DNA of 64,000 nt from Acidobacteriota bacterium (lineage in GTDB: Bacteria > Acidobacteriota > Blastocatellia > Pyrinomonadales > Pyrinomonadaceae): contig JADKEF010000017.1 in NCBI GenBank assembly GCA_016718135.1, forward strand, positions 496,001 to 560,000, given 5' to 3'. This document shows, piece after piece, positions 23,894-32,409 of the stretch (position 1 is its first letter; each line of letters begins with the position of its first letter). The notes under the pieces were generated by a model. The model was not told the DNA's origin. It saw nothing but the letters and a program-made list of their open reading frames with translations, and did not search any database. The translations under genes and the position numbers were made by a program.

Positions 23894-24252
23894 GTCTGCT
23901 TTTTCCAACGCTTGCCGAAGCCCCAGCTAAACGGGGCGTTCAAAAAGCCAACGCCGCCAATCCGTACCCCCAAATAGATCGTGGTGGCAAGAAATTTACG
24001 CTTCCAACCACTTCCCTTCGAAAGTACACATTGCTTTAACCGTTCGTCTGACGCTTTCCGCTGAGCCTTGGTTCCGCCAAAAAAATAGTCCTTGTCGTGT
24101 GCTACGCAACAGTCGGCGTAGTTTCCATCAGGAAACAAACTACAATTATCGCTTACATAGTCGCCCGGCAGCTGCCGCGTATCACCAACCTGTAGGAAGG
24201 CAGCCGCAGAAAGGCAGTGCAGAAGAAACAATGTAGATAACAACTTTTGCAT
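23890..24252 (-). CDS. Secreted phospholipase A2-like small protein
   Basis: The 120 residues start with a signal peptide (1-22). The hallmark CCxxHDxxY of phospholipase A2 folds is present as CCVAHDKDY, with the catalytic His52, an adjacent Asp53 and paired Cys48/Cys49. FGGTKAQRKASDERLKQC follows, as in the second helix of the fold. Bacterial PLA2-like proteins are short and secreted, which fits. The C-terminus is basic and hydrophobic (IYLGVRIGGVGFLNAPF). Enzyme activity is inferred from the motif only. Confidence 0.65.
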   Translation of the reverse strand: MQKLLSTLFLLHCLSAAAFLQVGDTRQLPGDYVSDNCSLFPDGNYADCCVAHDKDYFFGGTKAQRKASDERLKQCVLSKGSGWKRKFLATTIYLGVRIGGVGFLNAPFSWGFGKRWKKQT

Positions 24253-24410
24253 ACCCTAACTGCCGGCTTCCGCCGCAAACGTAGCCGCCTCCGCTGCAAA
24301 CGCCGGCTCCCCTGGCGTGGAGGGCGTGGCATGTACCAACATCGTGGCTAGGAGAGCATCTTGCTAAAGAAGCCTCAACCATTGCAGCCGAGGGCGGCTG
24401 CGTTCGGGTC
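24253..24410. repeat. Composite repeat region upstream of the PLA2-like gene
   Basis: The gap between glyA and the PLA2-like gene holds several short GC-rich palindromic words: GCCGGC pairs flanking GCCGC/GCTGC-rich DNA near 24258-24312, then the exact inverted copy (24384-24405) of the 22-base hairpin found inside xdhA. No gene is seen in it. Confidence 0.6.
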
Positions 24411-24419
24411 ATAATATTT

Positions 24420-25733
24420 CTACGTGGCCGAGATCGATTCTTCCCGCTTCGCCTTAAGCCGCCCCGGATACATCGGAAACTTCGCGGTAATTTCAGCAAC
24501 GCCTTGCTTGACCTTTGCCTTCGCTTCCTCAGATTCCGGCTCATGAATGATCGACGCGATCATCGCACCGATCGCGCTCATCTCGGCTTCTTTCATTCCG
24601 CGGGTGGTCAAGGCAGGCGTTCCGAGTCGAATGCCGGACGCAACAAACGGCTTCTGCGTATCGAAAGGTATCGTATTCTTGTTGACCGTGATGTGAACGT
24701 CGCCTAGAGCCTTCTCGGCAGCTTTGCCCGTAATTCCCTTACCGTCCATAAAAACGTCAACCAGCAAAAGATGGTTGTCGGTGCCACCTGAGATAATTCT
24801 CAGCCCGGCATCAGAAAGCGTGTCCGCGAGTACCTTTGCGTTATTGATGACTTGCTGCTGATAGCTTTTGAAATCGTCGCGTAGAGCCTCGCCAAATGCT
24901 ACGGCCTTTGCAGCAATGATGTGAATCAGCGGCCCACCTTGCACGCCCGGGAACACATTGCGGTTAATATCCGCCGCAAACTCCTCGCGGCAAAGTATCA
25001 ACCCGCCACGCGGCCCACGAAGAGTCTTATGCGTCGTCGTCGTCACGAATTCACAATGCGGCACCGGCGAAGGGTGCAAACCCGTAGCGACAAGACCCGC
25101 GATGTGTGCCATATCGGCCATCACTTTCGCTCCGACAGAACGTGCTATCTCGCCAATCCGTGCAAAATCGATGGTTCGCGGATACGCCGACGCACCGCAG
25201 ATGAGCAATTTCGGCCGTGATTCTTCAGCGATCTTTTGCAATTCGTCGTAATCGATCTGCTCGGTATCTTTGTTTACGCCGTAGTCAGCGACCTTGTAGT
25301 TGATTCCCGAGAAATTAAGCGGATGCCCATGCGTCAAATGCCCGCCGTGCGACAGCCTCATACCCAAGATCGTGTCACCATGATCCAGAGCGGTCATCAA
25401 AACCGCCATGTTGGCCTGCGCGCCGCTGTGCGGCTGGACATTGGCATGCTCGGCCCCAAATATCGCCTTTGCACGGTCGATCGCAAGGTTCTCGACGACA
25501 TCCGCAAACTCGCAACCGCCGTAATAACGCTTAGCCGGGTAACCTTCGGCATATTTGTTGGTGAAGACCGTACCCGCCGCCTGCAAAACGGCCTCGGATA
25601 CAAAATTCTCCGACGCGATAAGCTCGAGCCCATCAGTCTGCCGCCGGACCTCATTGTCTACAGCTGCACTTACCGCAGGATCTACATCTTCCAGGCCTAC
25701 CGAAAAGAACTTGTTGATTGAATTTGATTGCAT
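24420..25733 (-). CDS. glyA: Serine hydroxymethyltransferase
   Basis: This PLP enzyme interconverts serine and glycine with tetrahydrofolate, the main one-carbon source. At 437 residues it is full length. Seen are ELIASENFVSEAVLQA, YAEGYPAKRYYGGCE, and the PLP lysine in TTTTHKTLRGPRGG (about Lys236). The C-terminus KAKREESISAT is a slight extension. The gene is transcribed alone; no glycine riboswitch is seen upstream. Confidence 0.97.
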   Translation of the reverse strand: MQSNSINKFFSVGLEDVDPAVSAAVDNEVRRQTDGLELIASENFVSEAVLQAAGTVFTNKYAEGYPAKRYYGGCEFADVVENLAIDRAKAIFGAEHANVQPHSGAQANMAVLMTALDHGDTILGMRLSHGGHLTHGHPLNFSGINYKVADYGVNKDTEQIDYDELQKIAEESRPKLLICGASAYPRTIDFARIGEIARSVGAKVMADMAHIAGLVATGLHPSPVPHCEFVTTTTHKTLRGPRGGLILCREEFAADINRNVFPGVQGGPLIHIIAAKAVAFGEALRDDFKSYQQQVINNAKVLADTLSDAGLRIISGGTDNHLLLVDVFMDGKGITGKAAEKALGDVHITVNKNTIPFDTQKPFVASGIRLGTPALTTRGMKEAEMSAIGAMIASIIHEPESEEAKAKVKQGVAEITAKFPMYPGRLKAKREESISAT

Positions 25734-25878
25734 AACAGCAACGATTATAGATGCTATCGAAATAAATCAGAAACTGTGGCCGTCCGACTGTCGAGCTCCA
25801 CGAATCCGAATCGTGCATCTTCGCGAAAGGTTTAATTAGTCATTTTAATTTTCGATTTTTTTAATATTACTTATTGTT

Positions 25879-26064
25879 ATGAAACTTCAAAAATCAGATC
25901 TGTTCATCCTGGCAGCGGCATTCTTCTCATTTCTTTTCTCAGTTTCCTTATGGTTCGGAGTCTTGGGTGAAGGGAATCGAGATACGGCAATCTTTGTTGG
26001 ACTTTGGGTGCCATCGATCCTTGCGTTGGGGCTTTACGGAACAACGACACGTACACGAATATGA
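25879..26064 (+). CDS. Small two-helix membrane protein
   Basis: The 61 residues have two likely membrane segments (LFILAAAFFSFLFSVSLWFGVL and IFVGLWVPSILALGLYG) separated by a short charged loop (GEGNRD). The family is not recognised. Its stop overlaps the start of the next tiny membrane protein by four bases, which supports both as real. An AT-rich leader precedes it, divergent from glyA. Confidence 0.65.
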   Translation: MKLQKSDLFILAAAFFSFLFSVSLWFGVLGEGNRDTAIFVGLWVPSILALGLYGTTTRTRI

Positions 26065-26189
26065 GTAATCTAGTGGTTTTTTGCGTCGGCGTGGTCGTAA
26101 GTATCCTTGTCATCTATGGGATCTTTACGCAAGTAGTTTCCGAAATGTACACGGCCCGGAGCGGTGACAGATCCGATAACCCAAACTGA
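26061..26189 (+). CDS. Tiny single-helix membrane protein
   Basis: The 42 residues begin MSNLVVFCVGVVVSILVIYG, a single membrane helix, and end in a polar tail. It is coupled to the preceding gene by ATGA. Most of it lies antisense over the last 40 codons of ligA, which are an unusual extension of that protein. The function is unknown. The coupling is the main evidence that it is translated. Confidence 0.5.
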   Translation: MSNLVVFCVGVVVSILVIYGIFTQVVSEMYTARSGDRSDNPN

Positions 26190-28202
26190 GGCAAAGTCAA
26201 GCTCCGACCCCGACCATCGAGCGAATGTAACCTCGTCTAAGGTAGGAACGCCCAGTGCCTCTGCCTTGGTCAACTTGGAGCCCGCATCGCTACCGGCAAC
26301 AACATAGTCGGTCTTTTTACTGACCGAAGACGAAACGCGGCCGCCGCGGTCTTCGATGAGTTTGGCGGCTTCGTCGCGCGTGTAGTTTTCGAGTTTGCCG
26401 GTGAGGACGAAGGTTTTGCCAACGAAGCGTTCGTCGAGCATCGCGGTCGATGCGGCGTCCGTTTCCGTCTTAACGCCTGCGGCTTTGAGGCGGTCGACGA
26501 GGTCGATATTTCGTGGGTCGCGAAACCATTCATAAACGCTCTCTGCGACGGACAGACCGATCTCGTGAATGTCGTCGAGTTCCTGTACGCTCGCTTCGGC
26601 GAGCCGGTCGATCGAGCGGAAATGATTGGCGAGGATCTTGGCGTATCGCTCCCCGACGTGGCGGATGTCGATACCGTAGAGCAGGCGCTGAAGGCCGCGT
26701 TCCCTGCTTGCGGCGATCTGGTCGATCAGGTTTGTGCCTGATTTTTCAGCCATCCGTTCGAGCAAAGCGATCTGTTCGACAGTAAGCGAGTAGAGGTCGG
26801 CAACATCCTTGATCGAACCGTTATCAACCAGAGTTTCAACGAGAACTTCACCCAAACCTTCGATGTCCATCGCCTTTCGCGATGAAAAATAAAGGATGCG
26901 AGCTTTTAGCTTTGCAGGACAAACGTCATTAGAGCAACGGCGAACGGCTTCGCCTTCGGGACGGACCGCTTCTGAACCACACACCGGACACGTCCGTGGA
27001 AACTCAAATTCGACCTCACTTCCGTCACGCTTCGACGCAACGACGGATAGCACCTGCGGGATGATCTCCCCGCTTTTTTCGATCATCACGTAGTCGCCGA
27101 TCTTCAGGTCGAGACGTTTGATCTCGTCTTCGTTATGCAGCGAAGCACGCGCCACAGTTGTCCCGGCGAGCAGCGTTGGTTCGAGATGAGCGACAGGCGT
27201 CAATGCACCAGTGCGGCCGACCTGAATTCCGATGCCAAGCAGTCGCGTCGTGGCCTGGCGTGCGGGATATTTGTACGCGATCGCCCAACGCGGAGCCTTT
27301 GTCGTCGTGCCGAATTCGTCCTGTAACGCTGTCGAATTTACCTTCACCACGACACCGTCGATCTCATAGTCGAGCGAGTCGCGCACCGTTTCCATCTCAG
27401 CAATGAAGGCCGAAAGTTCCTCGAAACTCGAACACACGCGTCGATGCGGGTTTACATTAAACCCATTCCTAGCACACCACTCAAAAACTTCAGCGTGCGT
27501 CGAAAACATCTTCGATGCGCCAGTAAATGCGTCATACGGAAACATGTCCAGTCGTCGCGAAGCAACGATCGCCGAATCAAGCATCCGCAGCGTTCCCGAA
27601 GCCGAATTGCGTGCATTTGCAAACGTCTTCTCGCCCTGCATCTCAAGCTCGGCATTGATCCTTGCAAACTGCGTCCGCGACAAAAACACCTCGCCGCGAA
27701 CCTCCGCATGTGCCGGAGCATCGACCTTTAGTTTCAGCGGGATAGACCTGATCGTCTTAACGTTCTGCGTCACTTCGTCGCCCTGCGAGCCATCACCGCG
27801 AGTTGCACCGGTCACTAAAATGCCGTCCTCATAATGCAGCGAAACGCTCAATCCGTCGATCTTCAGCTCCGCAACATAATCAAGGTTTCGCCCCTCAGCC
27901 AACTTTTCACACCGTTCGGTAAACGCTTTCAATTCATCAAGATCATACGAATTATCCAGCGACATCAACGCCACCGTGTGCGTAAACGGCCGTAAGCTCG
28001 TAGCCTTCCCGCCAATCCGCTGCGTCGGGCTGTCCCGCGTGATGAATTCGGGATGCTCGGTTTCGAGAGCTTTTAGTCGTTCGAGTAACTGATCAAATTC
28101 AAAGTCTGAGATCTCCGGAGCGTCGGATTGATAATACAATTCGCTGTGCCGCTCGATCTCGGCGCGCAGATGTTCGATCTCCATTTCTAATTCAGAAACC
28201 AT
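26070..28202 (-). CDS. ligA: NAD-dependent DNA ligase
   Basis: Essential replicative ligase, 710 residues (about 670 is usual). Seen are the adenylation lysine in ELKIDGLSV (about Lys114), the OB-fold region, four zinc cysteines (CPVCGSEAV..RRCSNDVC), helix-hairpin-helix repeats and a BRCT domain (FVGKTFVLTGKLENYTRDEA). After the normal BRCT end (LDEVTFARW) there is an extra tail of about 45 residues (SGSELDFASVWV...). It overlaps the opposite-strand tiny membrane gene and may reflect loss of the original stop codon. Confidence 0.96.
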   Translation of the reverse strand: MVSELEMEIEHLRAEIERHSELYYQSDAPEISDFEFDQLLERLKALETEHPEFITRDSPTQRIGGKATSLRPFTHTVALMSLDNSYDLDELKAFTERCEKLAEGRNLDYVAELKIDGLSVSLHYEDGILVTGATRGDGSQGDEVTQNVKTIRSIPLKLKVDAPAHAEVRGEVFLSRTQFARINAELEMQGEKTFANARNSASGTLRMLDSAIVASRRLDMFPYDAFTGASKMFSTHAEVFEWCARNGFNVNPHRRVCSSFEELSAFIAEMETVRDSLDYEIDGVVVKVNSTALQDEFGTTTKAPRWAIAYKYPARQATTRLLGIGIQVGRTGALTPVAHLEPTLLAGTTVARASLHNEDEIKRLDLKIGDYVMIEKSGEIIPQVLSVVASKRDGSEVEFEFPRTCPVCGSEAVRPEGEAVRRCSNDVCPAKLKARILYFSSRKAMDIEGLGEVLVETLVDNGSIKDVADLYSLTVEQIALLERMAEKSGTNLIDQIAASRERGLQRLLYGIDIRHVGERYAKILANHFRSIDRLAEASVQELDDIHEIGLSVAESVYEWFRDPRNIDLVDRLKAAGVKTETDAASTAMLDERFVGKTFVLTGKLENYTRDEAAKLIEDRGGRVSSSVSKKTDYVVAGSDAGSKLTKAEALGVPTLDEVTFARWSGSELDFASVWVIGSVTAPGRVHFGNYLRKDPIDDKDTYDHADAKNH

Positions 28203-28208
28203 AGTAAG

Positions 28209-29242
28209 CTATCCCAAAAACTCCGCGATCAACCGATGAAAATGGTGCGTTCCTTGCTCGCGTGTCGGCGAATATCGCCCGTGCGAATAGAACCGCGATC
28301 GGATTCCCTTTTGAACACTCTCCACGACCGCTTCGTCTTCCATTTCAACCCCATGAAGGTCGGCCCGGCGCTTGATTCGATGAGCGATTCATCTCGAACA
28401 TAGGTTAGAAATTCAACTATTGTTTTCGCAGGCGACACGGGCCGAACGACATTGACCGAGATGCCCCACGGATAGAAATTGAACATTAGATTTGGGAAAA
28501 CAAACAAATATCGAGCCGCGATCTCTTCCCTCGCCGCCGACAAGCCGGTCTGTAAAACAGAGTACCGGAACGTCTCAGTCGTATAGCTGCCGTAATCGAC
28601 GATGGCGTTCAGCGAATGGTGTACGTAAGGAATATGGAACCCCTCGAGATAGTTCTCGCAGTATAAGGCCCAGTGGGCATCTACTTCGTATTCCCGCGTC
28701 GACGTCAGTTTCAGGCCTTCCGTCTGAATCTCACCGATCACCGACATTACATCGTCTGCAAAGTCCCCAAATGGAGCGGCCGGTTCGAGAGCGGCAAAGC
28801 CAAACCCGAGCCATTCGGCGAAAGGGATCAGCCGCAAATCGTCCGCCTCTGAAGGAAATTCTTCGACGCCTTCAAATTCCGGCATCGACAAGAAACATCC
28901 GTCGAGCGAGAATCGTCGGCCATGATAGCCGCACCGGATCAGCTTCGCTCTTCCTGGCTCTTCAACCAGTATCTTGCCACGATGTGTACAGACATTCGAC
29001 AGGCAGCGAAATGAGTCGTTGTCCCTCGATAGTAACAATGGCTCGCCTAGCATCTCAGGCAACAGCATGACTGGTTTCAGATCTGCCACCTCATCCAGGT
29101 GGCAGAGGAACTGCCAGCTTCGAGCAAAGATCTTCTCTTTCGAGAGATCAAACCACGCCGGATCCGTGTAGAAATCCGAAGTGAGCGTTCGTGCCTTTTT
29201 TATGTCCGCATCGATGCTCAGGGAATCCATATCAATCGTCAA
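28209..29242 (-). pseudogene. Rieske non-haem iron oxygenase, frameshifted near the C-terminus
   Basis: This is an alpha-subunit-type ring-hydroxylating oxygenase. The Rieske cluster ligands are present (Cys85, His87, Cys104, His107), as are two histidines of the mononuclear iron site (GFHIPYVHH, His203 and His208). From residue 294 the zero-frame reads unlikely basic sequence (SSAGPTFMGLKWKTKRS). The minus-one frame instead gives the family C-terminus (DLHGVEMEDEAVVE, YSHGRYSPTREQGTHHF) ending at a TAG at 28209-28211. A single missing base in the GGCCCGG run near 28366-28372 explains this. Either the gene is dead or the assembly has an error. In the broken frame the stop lies at 28229. Confidence 0.85.
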
Positions 29243-29250
29243 ATTATGGT

Positions 29251-30000
29251 TTAGGAATTCCTCTTGGTGAGAAGGTATGCCGGGTGCTCGTCATCGCGTT
29301 CGAATCCGGTGCCGACCAAACCGTCTGCAAACGCCGCCTGGAACTCGCCGCGAATACGTATCTGCTCCGCTAGCGCGGCCGCCGGATCGCTTGCTACGAG
29401 TGCAAACCAGTCCGGCATGATTATCACTCTTGCTACTGTTTGCCGAGTCTCGACATATTTCTCGCCCGCCGCTAAAGCCTGAACCTTTGGGCTTTCAAGA
29501 TGCCATTCCGCAAACAAACGGTCGCTCGCGAGACCGATCTCTTGGCCCGGAGCGGTTGTATAATCAACGCCGTAGAAATTCTCTTCGTATTCGCTGACTA
29601 TCGCACCGAGCTTCTCGAGGTTGAAGTAAGCATTTCGAGATTTTACCGGTTCAAATGTCCATTTTATGTACCGAACCCCCTCGGCCAAGGCACGTGTTCG
29701 CTGTGCCCATTTTAGGCGGCCGCCGATCCCGTAACTCTGATATTCGCCGTGAACGGCGGTCATGTGCGAGTAAAATGCACGTTCGCCGCGCATAAATGCC
29801 GGGACGCTGAGCACAAAACCCACCAATCGCTCTCCGTCATACGCCCCGAGCGTAAATCCGCCGGCATTTTTCGTTACGATCAGGTGACGAACCGGCGACA
29901 ATTCGACCTCGGGGAGAGCGAATACATCGCGTTGGAGTTGTACACAATCTGCAAGTTCATCGAGCGTTACACACTCACGTATTTCGATATTTTCCGCCAT
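29251..30000 (-). CDS. GNAT-superfamily acetyltransferase (COG3375-like)
   Basis: The 249 residues match the predicted GNAT group COG3375: IEIRECVTLDELADCVQLQ, LVGFVLSVPAF, and the acetyl-CoA-binding region SYGIGGRLKWAQR, then IKWTFEPVKSRNAYFNLEKLG. The substrate is unknown. It lies just upstream of the Rieske oxygenase with an eight-base gap, so the two probably share a transcript. Confidence 0.85.
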   Translation of the reverse strand: MAENIEIRECVTLDELADCVQLQRDVFALPEVELSPVRHLIVTKNAGGFTLGAYDGERLVGFVLSVPAFMRGERAFYSHMTAVHGEYQSYGIGGRLKWAQRTRALAEGVRYIKWTFEPVKSRNAYFNLEKLGAIVSEYEENFYGVDYTTAPGQEIGLASDRLFAEWHLESPKVQALAAGEKYVETRQTVARVIIMPDWFALVASDPAAALAEQIRIRGEFQAAFADGLVGTGFERDDEHPAYLLTKRNS

Positions 30001-30050
30001 TTTTGATGTCCAAATGCTACCAAATCAACCGGCTAAACGCGAAAAATACT

Positions 30051-30074
30051 TGTTAACTTTTATACCCGGTATTT
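30051..30074 (+). promoter_or_regulatory. Candidate promoter of the DUF4388-DnaJ-TPR gene
   Basis: TTGTTA, a 17-base spacer and TTGATA lie about 50 bases before the start codon, in an AT-rich stretch. The match is modest. Confidence 0.35.
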
Positions 30075-30128
30075 GATATCATCTAAAAGGCAGCCCACTG
30101 CCGTATGCCGCGCAAGTAAGTTTCCATA

Positions 30129-31670
30129 ATGACCCCGCATTCCGCATTAGAGATCGAAGGGAATTTCCTGATGCATCCGTTTGCCGAGCTGATCGCCGAG
30201 ATCGCTCAGGCACGGGTCACCGGTTCGCTGCGCGCATCGAATGGCGACAGGAAATGTGTCGTGTATTTTCGCAGCGGGATCGTTGTCTTTGCAGTCTCAA
30301 ACGCGCGCTCGTCGCGGCTTTTCGACATCATGCTGCGACGCGGCAAGCTGTCTAAGAACGACCTCGCCGAGATACCAAATTTTGCCAACGACTTTGAGTT
30401 TTCTGCGTTTCTCAAGGAAAAGAATTTCCTATCGAAAACCGATGTTGACCGTCTTTTTTCCGATCAGATCGAAGGGATCTTGGTCGATCTCCTGACTTGG
30501 GAAAGCGGCGATTGGTCGTTCAGCTCTCTCGCAAGAATTCGCGACGGCCTTTCCTATCAGATCAATACCACGCGGCTATTGGTCGACTATGCCCGTACAC
30601 TGGCGGTCGATAAAATGCTCAAGCGGTTTCGCAGCCTTGACGAGCGTTTCGTCCGCTCGGAACTTTCGGAAGCGAACTACGACCTATCCCCCGGCGAGGC
30701 ATTTGTCCTGTCCCGTTCGATCGACGGCGAATTGTCCGCTCAGGACCTGGCACACGTTGCCGCAGTGACCGAGTCGGTCGCTCTCCAACTCATCTACACG
30801 CTCTGGCTCGGTGGATTATTGATACGAAAGGACTGGCAAGCGGCATTTTCCAAAGCCTCTATCTCGGCAATGCGCTCCGCAAAACTTGAACTAAAGGTCG
30901 AAGCGAAAATAGGCGAGACTCCAGCAAAACCTGCTGAAGTGAAGGCCCCTGAGCCCATACCAGTAGAAGATGCCAAACCGGTCGCTGAGGTAATATCGCT
31001 CGAGGAATATCTCACCCGCGTCGAGCAAGCATCCACGCACTACGACATTCTCGGCGTCGATGTTAAAGCTGATATAGACGAACTAAAACGCGCATACTTT
31101 TTCCTTGCAAAAATGTTCCACCCGGACCGTTTTCACTCCGAAGGCGGTGAAAAGCTCAAGCGGGTGCAGAACGCATTTACTCAGCTTGCTCAGGCGCACG
31201 AGACACTCAAGGCTCCTGACTCACGCGAAGTCTATGACTATCGTATGCGCAAAGAACTCGCCGAACGCGAGAAACGTGAGGCGTCGGGCGACACAGGGAA
31301 CATTCAGTCTGGGCAGGCAGCCGAGAATTTCGATCGCGGCTTTGACCTCCTGATGGATCAGAACAGTGAAGGAGCGACACCGTTTCTTGCCCGAGCTGCC
31401 CATTTCGCTCCGAAAAATGCACGCTACCGGGCATATTACGGCAAAGCCCTCTCGTCGGACGACAAGCAGCGACATAAGGCAGAGGCCGAGATGCAGGCGG
31501 CGGTCAAGATCGATCCGGACAATCCAACCTACCGCCTCATCCTGGCCGAATTCTTCATTCAGGTGAATCTGATGAAACGAGCCGAGGGCGAACTCAACCG
31601 CCTCTTAGCGATCTACCCGAGCAATCGCGAGGCTCGAGCGCTGCTCGATTCCATCAGGGTAAAAACGTAA
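30129..31670 (+). CDS. DUF4388-DnaJ-TPR regulatory protein
   Basis: The 513 residues combine an N-terminal DUF4388/PatA-like domain (about 15-160, FAELIAEIAQARVTGSLRAS), a helical linker, an Ala/Pro/Lys-rich hinge (255-285), a J domain (303-370) with HPD at 331-333, and two or three C-terminal TPR units. J domains recruit Hsp70; DUF4388 proteins accompany gliding, pilus and signalling systems in Myxococcota, Acidobacteriota and cyanobacteria. The precise job is unknown. The next gene, an HD phosphohydrolase, is probably co-transcribed. Confidence 0.8.
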   Translation: MTPHSALEIEGNFLMHPFAELIAEIAQARVTGSLRASNGDRKCVVYFRSGIVVFAVSNARSSRLFDIMLRRGKLSKNDLAEIPNFANDFEFSAFLKEKNFLSKTDVDRLFSDQIEGILVDLLTWESGDWSFSSLARIRDGLSYQINTTRLLVDYARTLAVDKMLKRFRSLDERFVRSELSEANYDLSPGEAFVLSRSIDGELSAQDLAHVAAVTESVALQLIYTLWLGGLLIRKDWQAAFSKASISAMRSAKLELKVEAKIGETPAKPAEVKAPEPIPVEDAKPVAEVISLEEYLTRVEQASTHYDILGVDVKADIDELKRAYFFLAKMFHPDRFHSEGGEKLKRVQNAFTQLAQAHETLKAPDSREVYDYRMRKELAEREKREASGDTGNIQSGQAAENFDRGFDLLMDQNSEGATPFLARAAHFAPKNARYRAYYGKALSSDDKQRHKAEAEMQAAVKIDPDNPTYRLILAEFFIQVNLMKRAEGELNRLLAIYPSNREARALLDSIRVKT

Positions 31671-31717
31671 CAAAAAAGACTCTTGAACTTTACTGCTCGA
31701 AAGGCGAAACTAGATGT

Positions 31718-32368
31718 GTGCAAAGTATTCTGCCCGAGCGAACTGAAACCGACGCAAAACTGCTCGCTCTCTCCGAGAGGATAGACGAATTTGAAGGCTA
31801 CGCCCTACCGCACGCACGCCGTGTTGCCGCGATAGCTCTCTCGCTCGGCTCATCATTTAATCTCGCATCTCGCGATCGTTTCTTTCTCGAACAAGCTGCC
31901 CTTATCCACGACATCGGCGAATTGACGATGAATCGCGAGTACATCCGCGCCCGCCGAGGCCTCAGCGTCGCCGAGCGGATCGACCTCGAACGCCATCCTG
32001 TGATCGGCGAACAGGAAGCCGCCAAGCTAGGCCTGCCGCGCGGTGTGCAGCTAATTATCCGCTGGCATCACGAATGGTGGAACGGCGGAGGCTATCCGGA
32101 CGCGATCGTCGGCGATCAGACACCGCTCGCCGCGAGGATCCTGCGCGTTGCGGATACGTTTGCAGCAATGACCGGCTCGCGGCCCTTTAGAGTTTCGCTT
32201 TCAAACGAGGACGCCAAAAAATATCTCACCGAGTGGGCCGGGATCGAATTTGACCCGATGGTCGTGAAGACATTTTTGACCCTCGACCTCCGCGAGGCCG
32301 AAGCTCCGGTCGCCGCTCATCGTCCGGCGTCGACTGATCCATTCGAAGACGGTTTCTCGCTGATATAG
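31718..32368 (+). CDS. HD-GYP-like phosphohydrolase
   Basis: The 216 residues start at GTG. The HD signature is seen as ALIHDIGEL and the upstream His in LPHARRVAAIAL. HH in RWHHEWWNGGGYPD and the following RVADTFAAMT complete the HD-GYP pattern. HD-GYP enzymes degrade cyclic di-GMP or related dinucleotides. The GYP triplet is intact, so activity is plausible. There is no sensory domain. It lies 48 bases after the DUF4388-DnaJ-TPR gene. Confidence 0.82.
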   Translation: MQSILPERTETDAKLLALSERIDEFEGYALPHARRVAAIALSLGSSFNLASRDRFFLEQAALIHDIGELTMNREYIRARRGLSVAERIDLERHPVIGEQEAAKLGLPRGVQLIIRWHHEWWNGGGYPDAIVGDQTPLAARILRVADTFAAMTGSRPFRVSLSNEDAKKYLTEWAGIEFDPMVVKTFLTLDLREAEAPVAAHRPASTDPFEDGFSLI

Positions 32369-32373
32369 CCGCT

Positions 32374-32404
32374 TTTTGAATTCTTAATTTTACATTTTTA
32401 ATTC
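32374..32404. repeat. TTAATTTT-word intergenic element
   Basis: TTTTTGAATTCTTAATTTT and ATTTTTAATTCC words fill the 41-base gap before the next gene. They form a weak AT-rich inverted repeat (GAATTCTTAA with TTTTTAATTC). Confidence 0.4.
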
Positions 32405-32409
32405 CACAG

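Noticed and set aside
24182..24544. A minus-strand frame of 120 codons across the glyA end and the repeat region
   Set aside because: It is translated composite repeat DNA and runs across two real genes.
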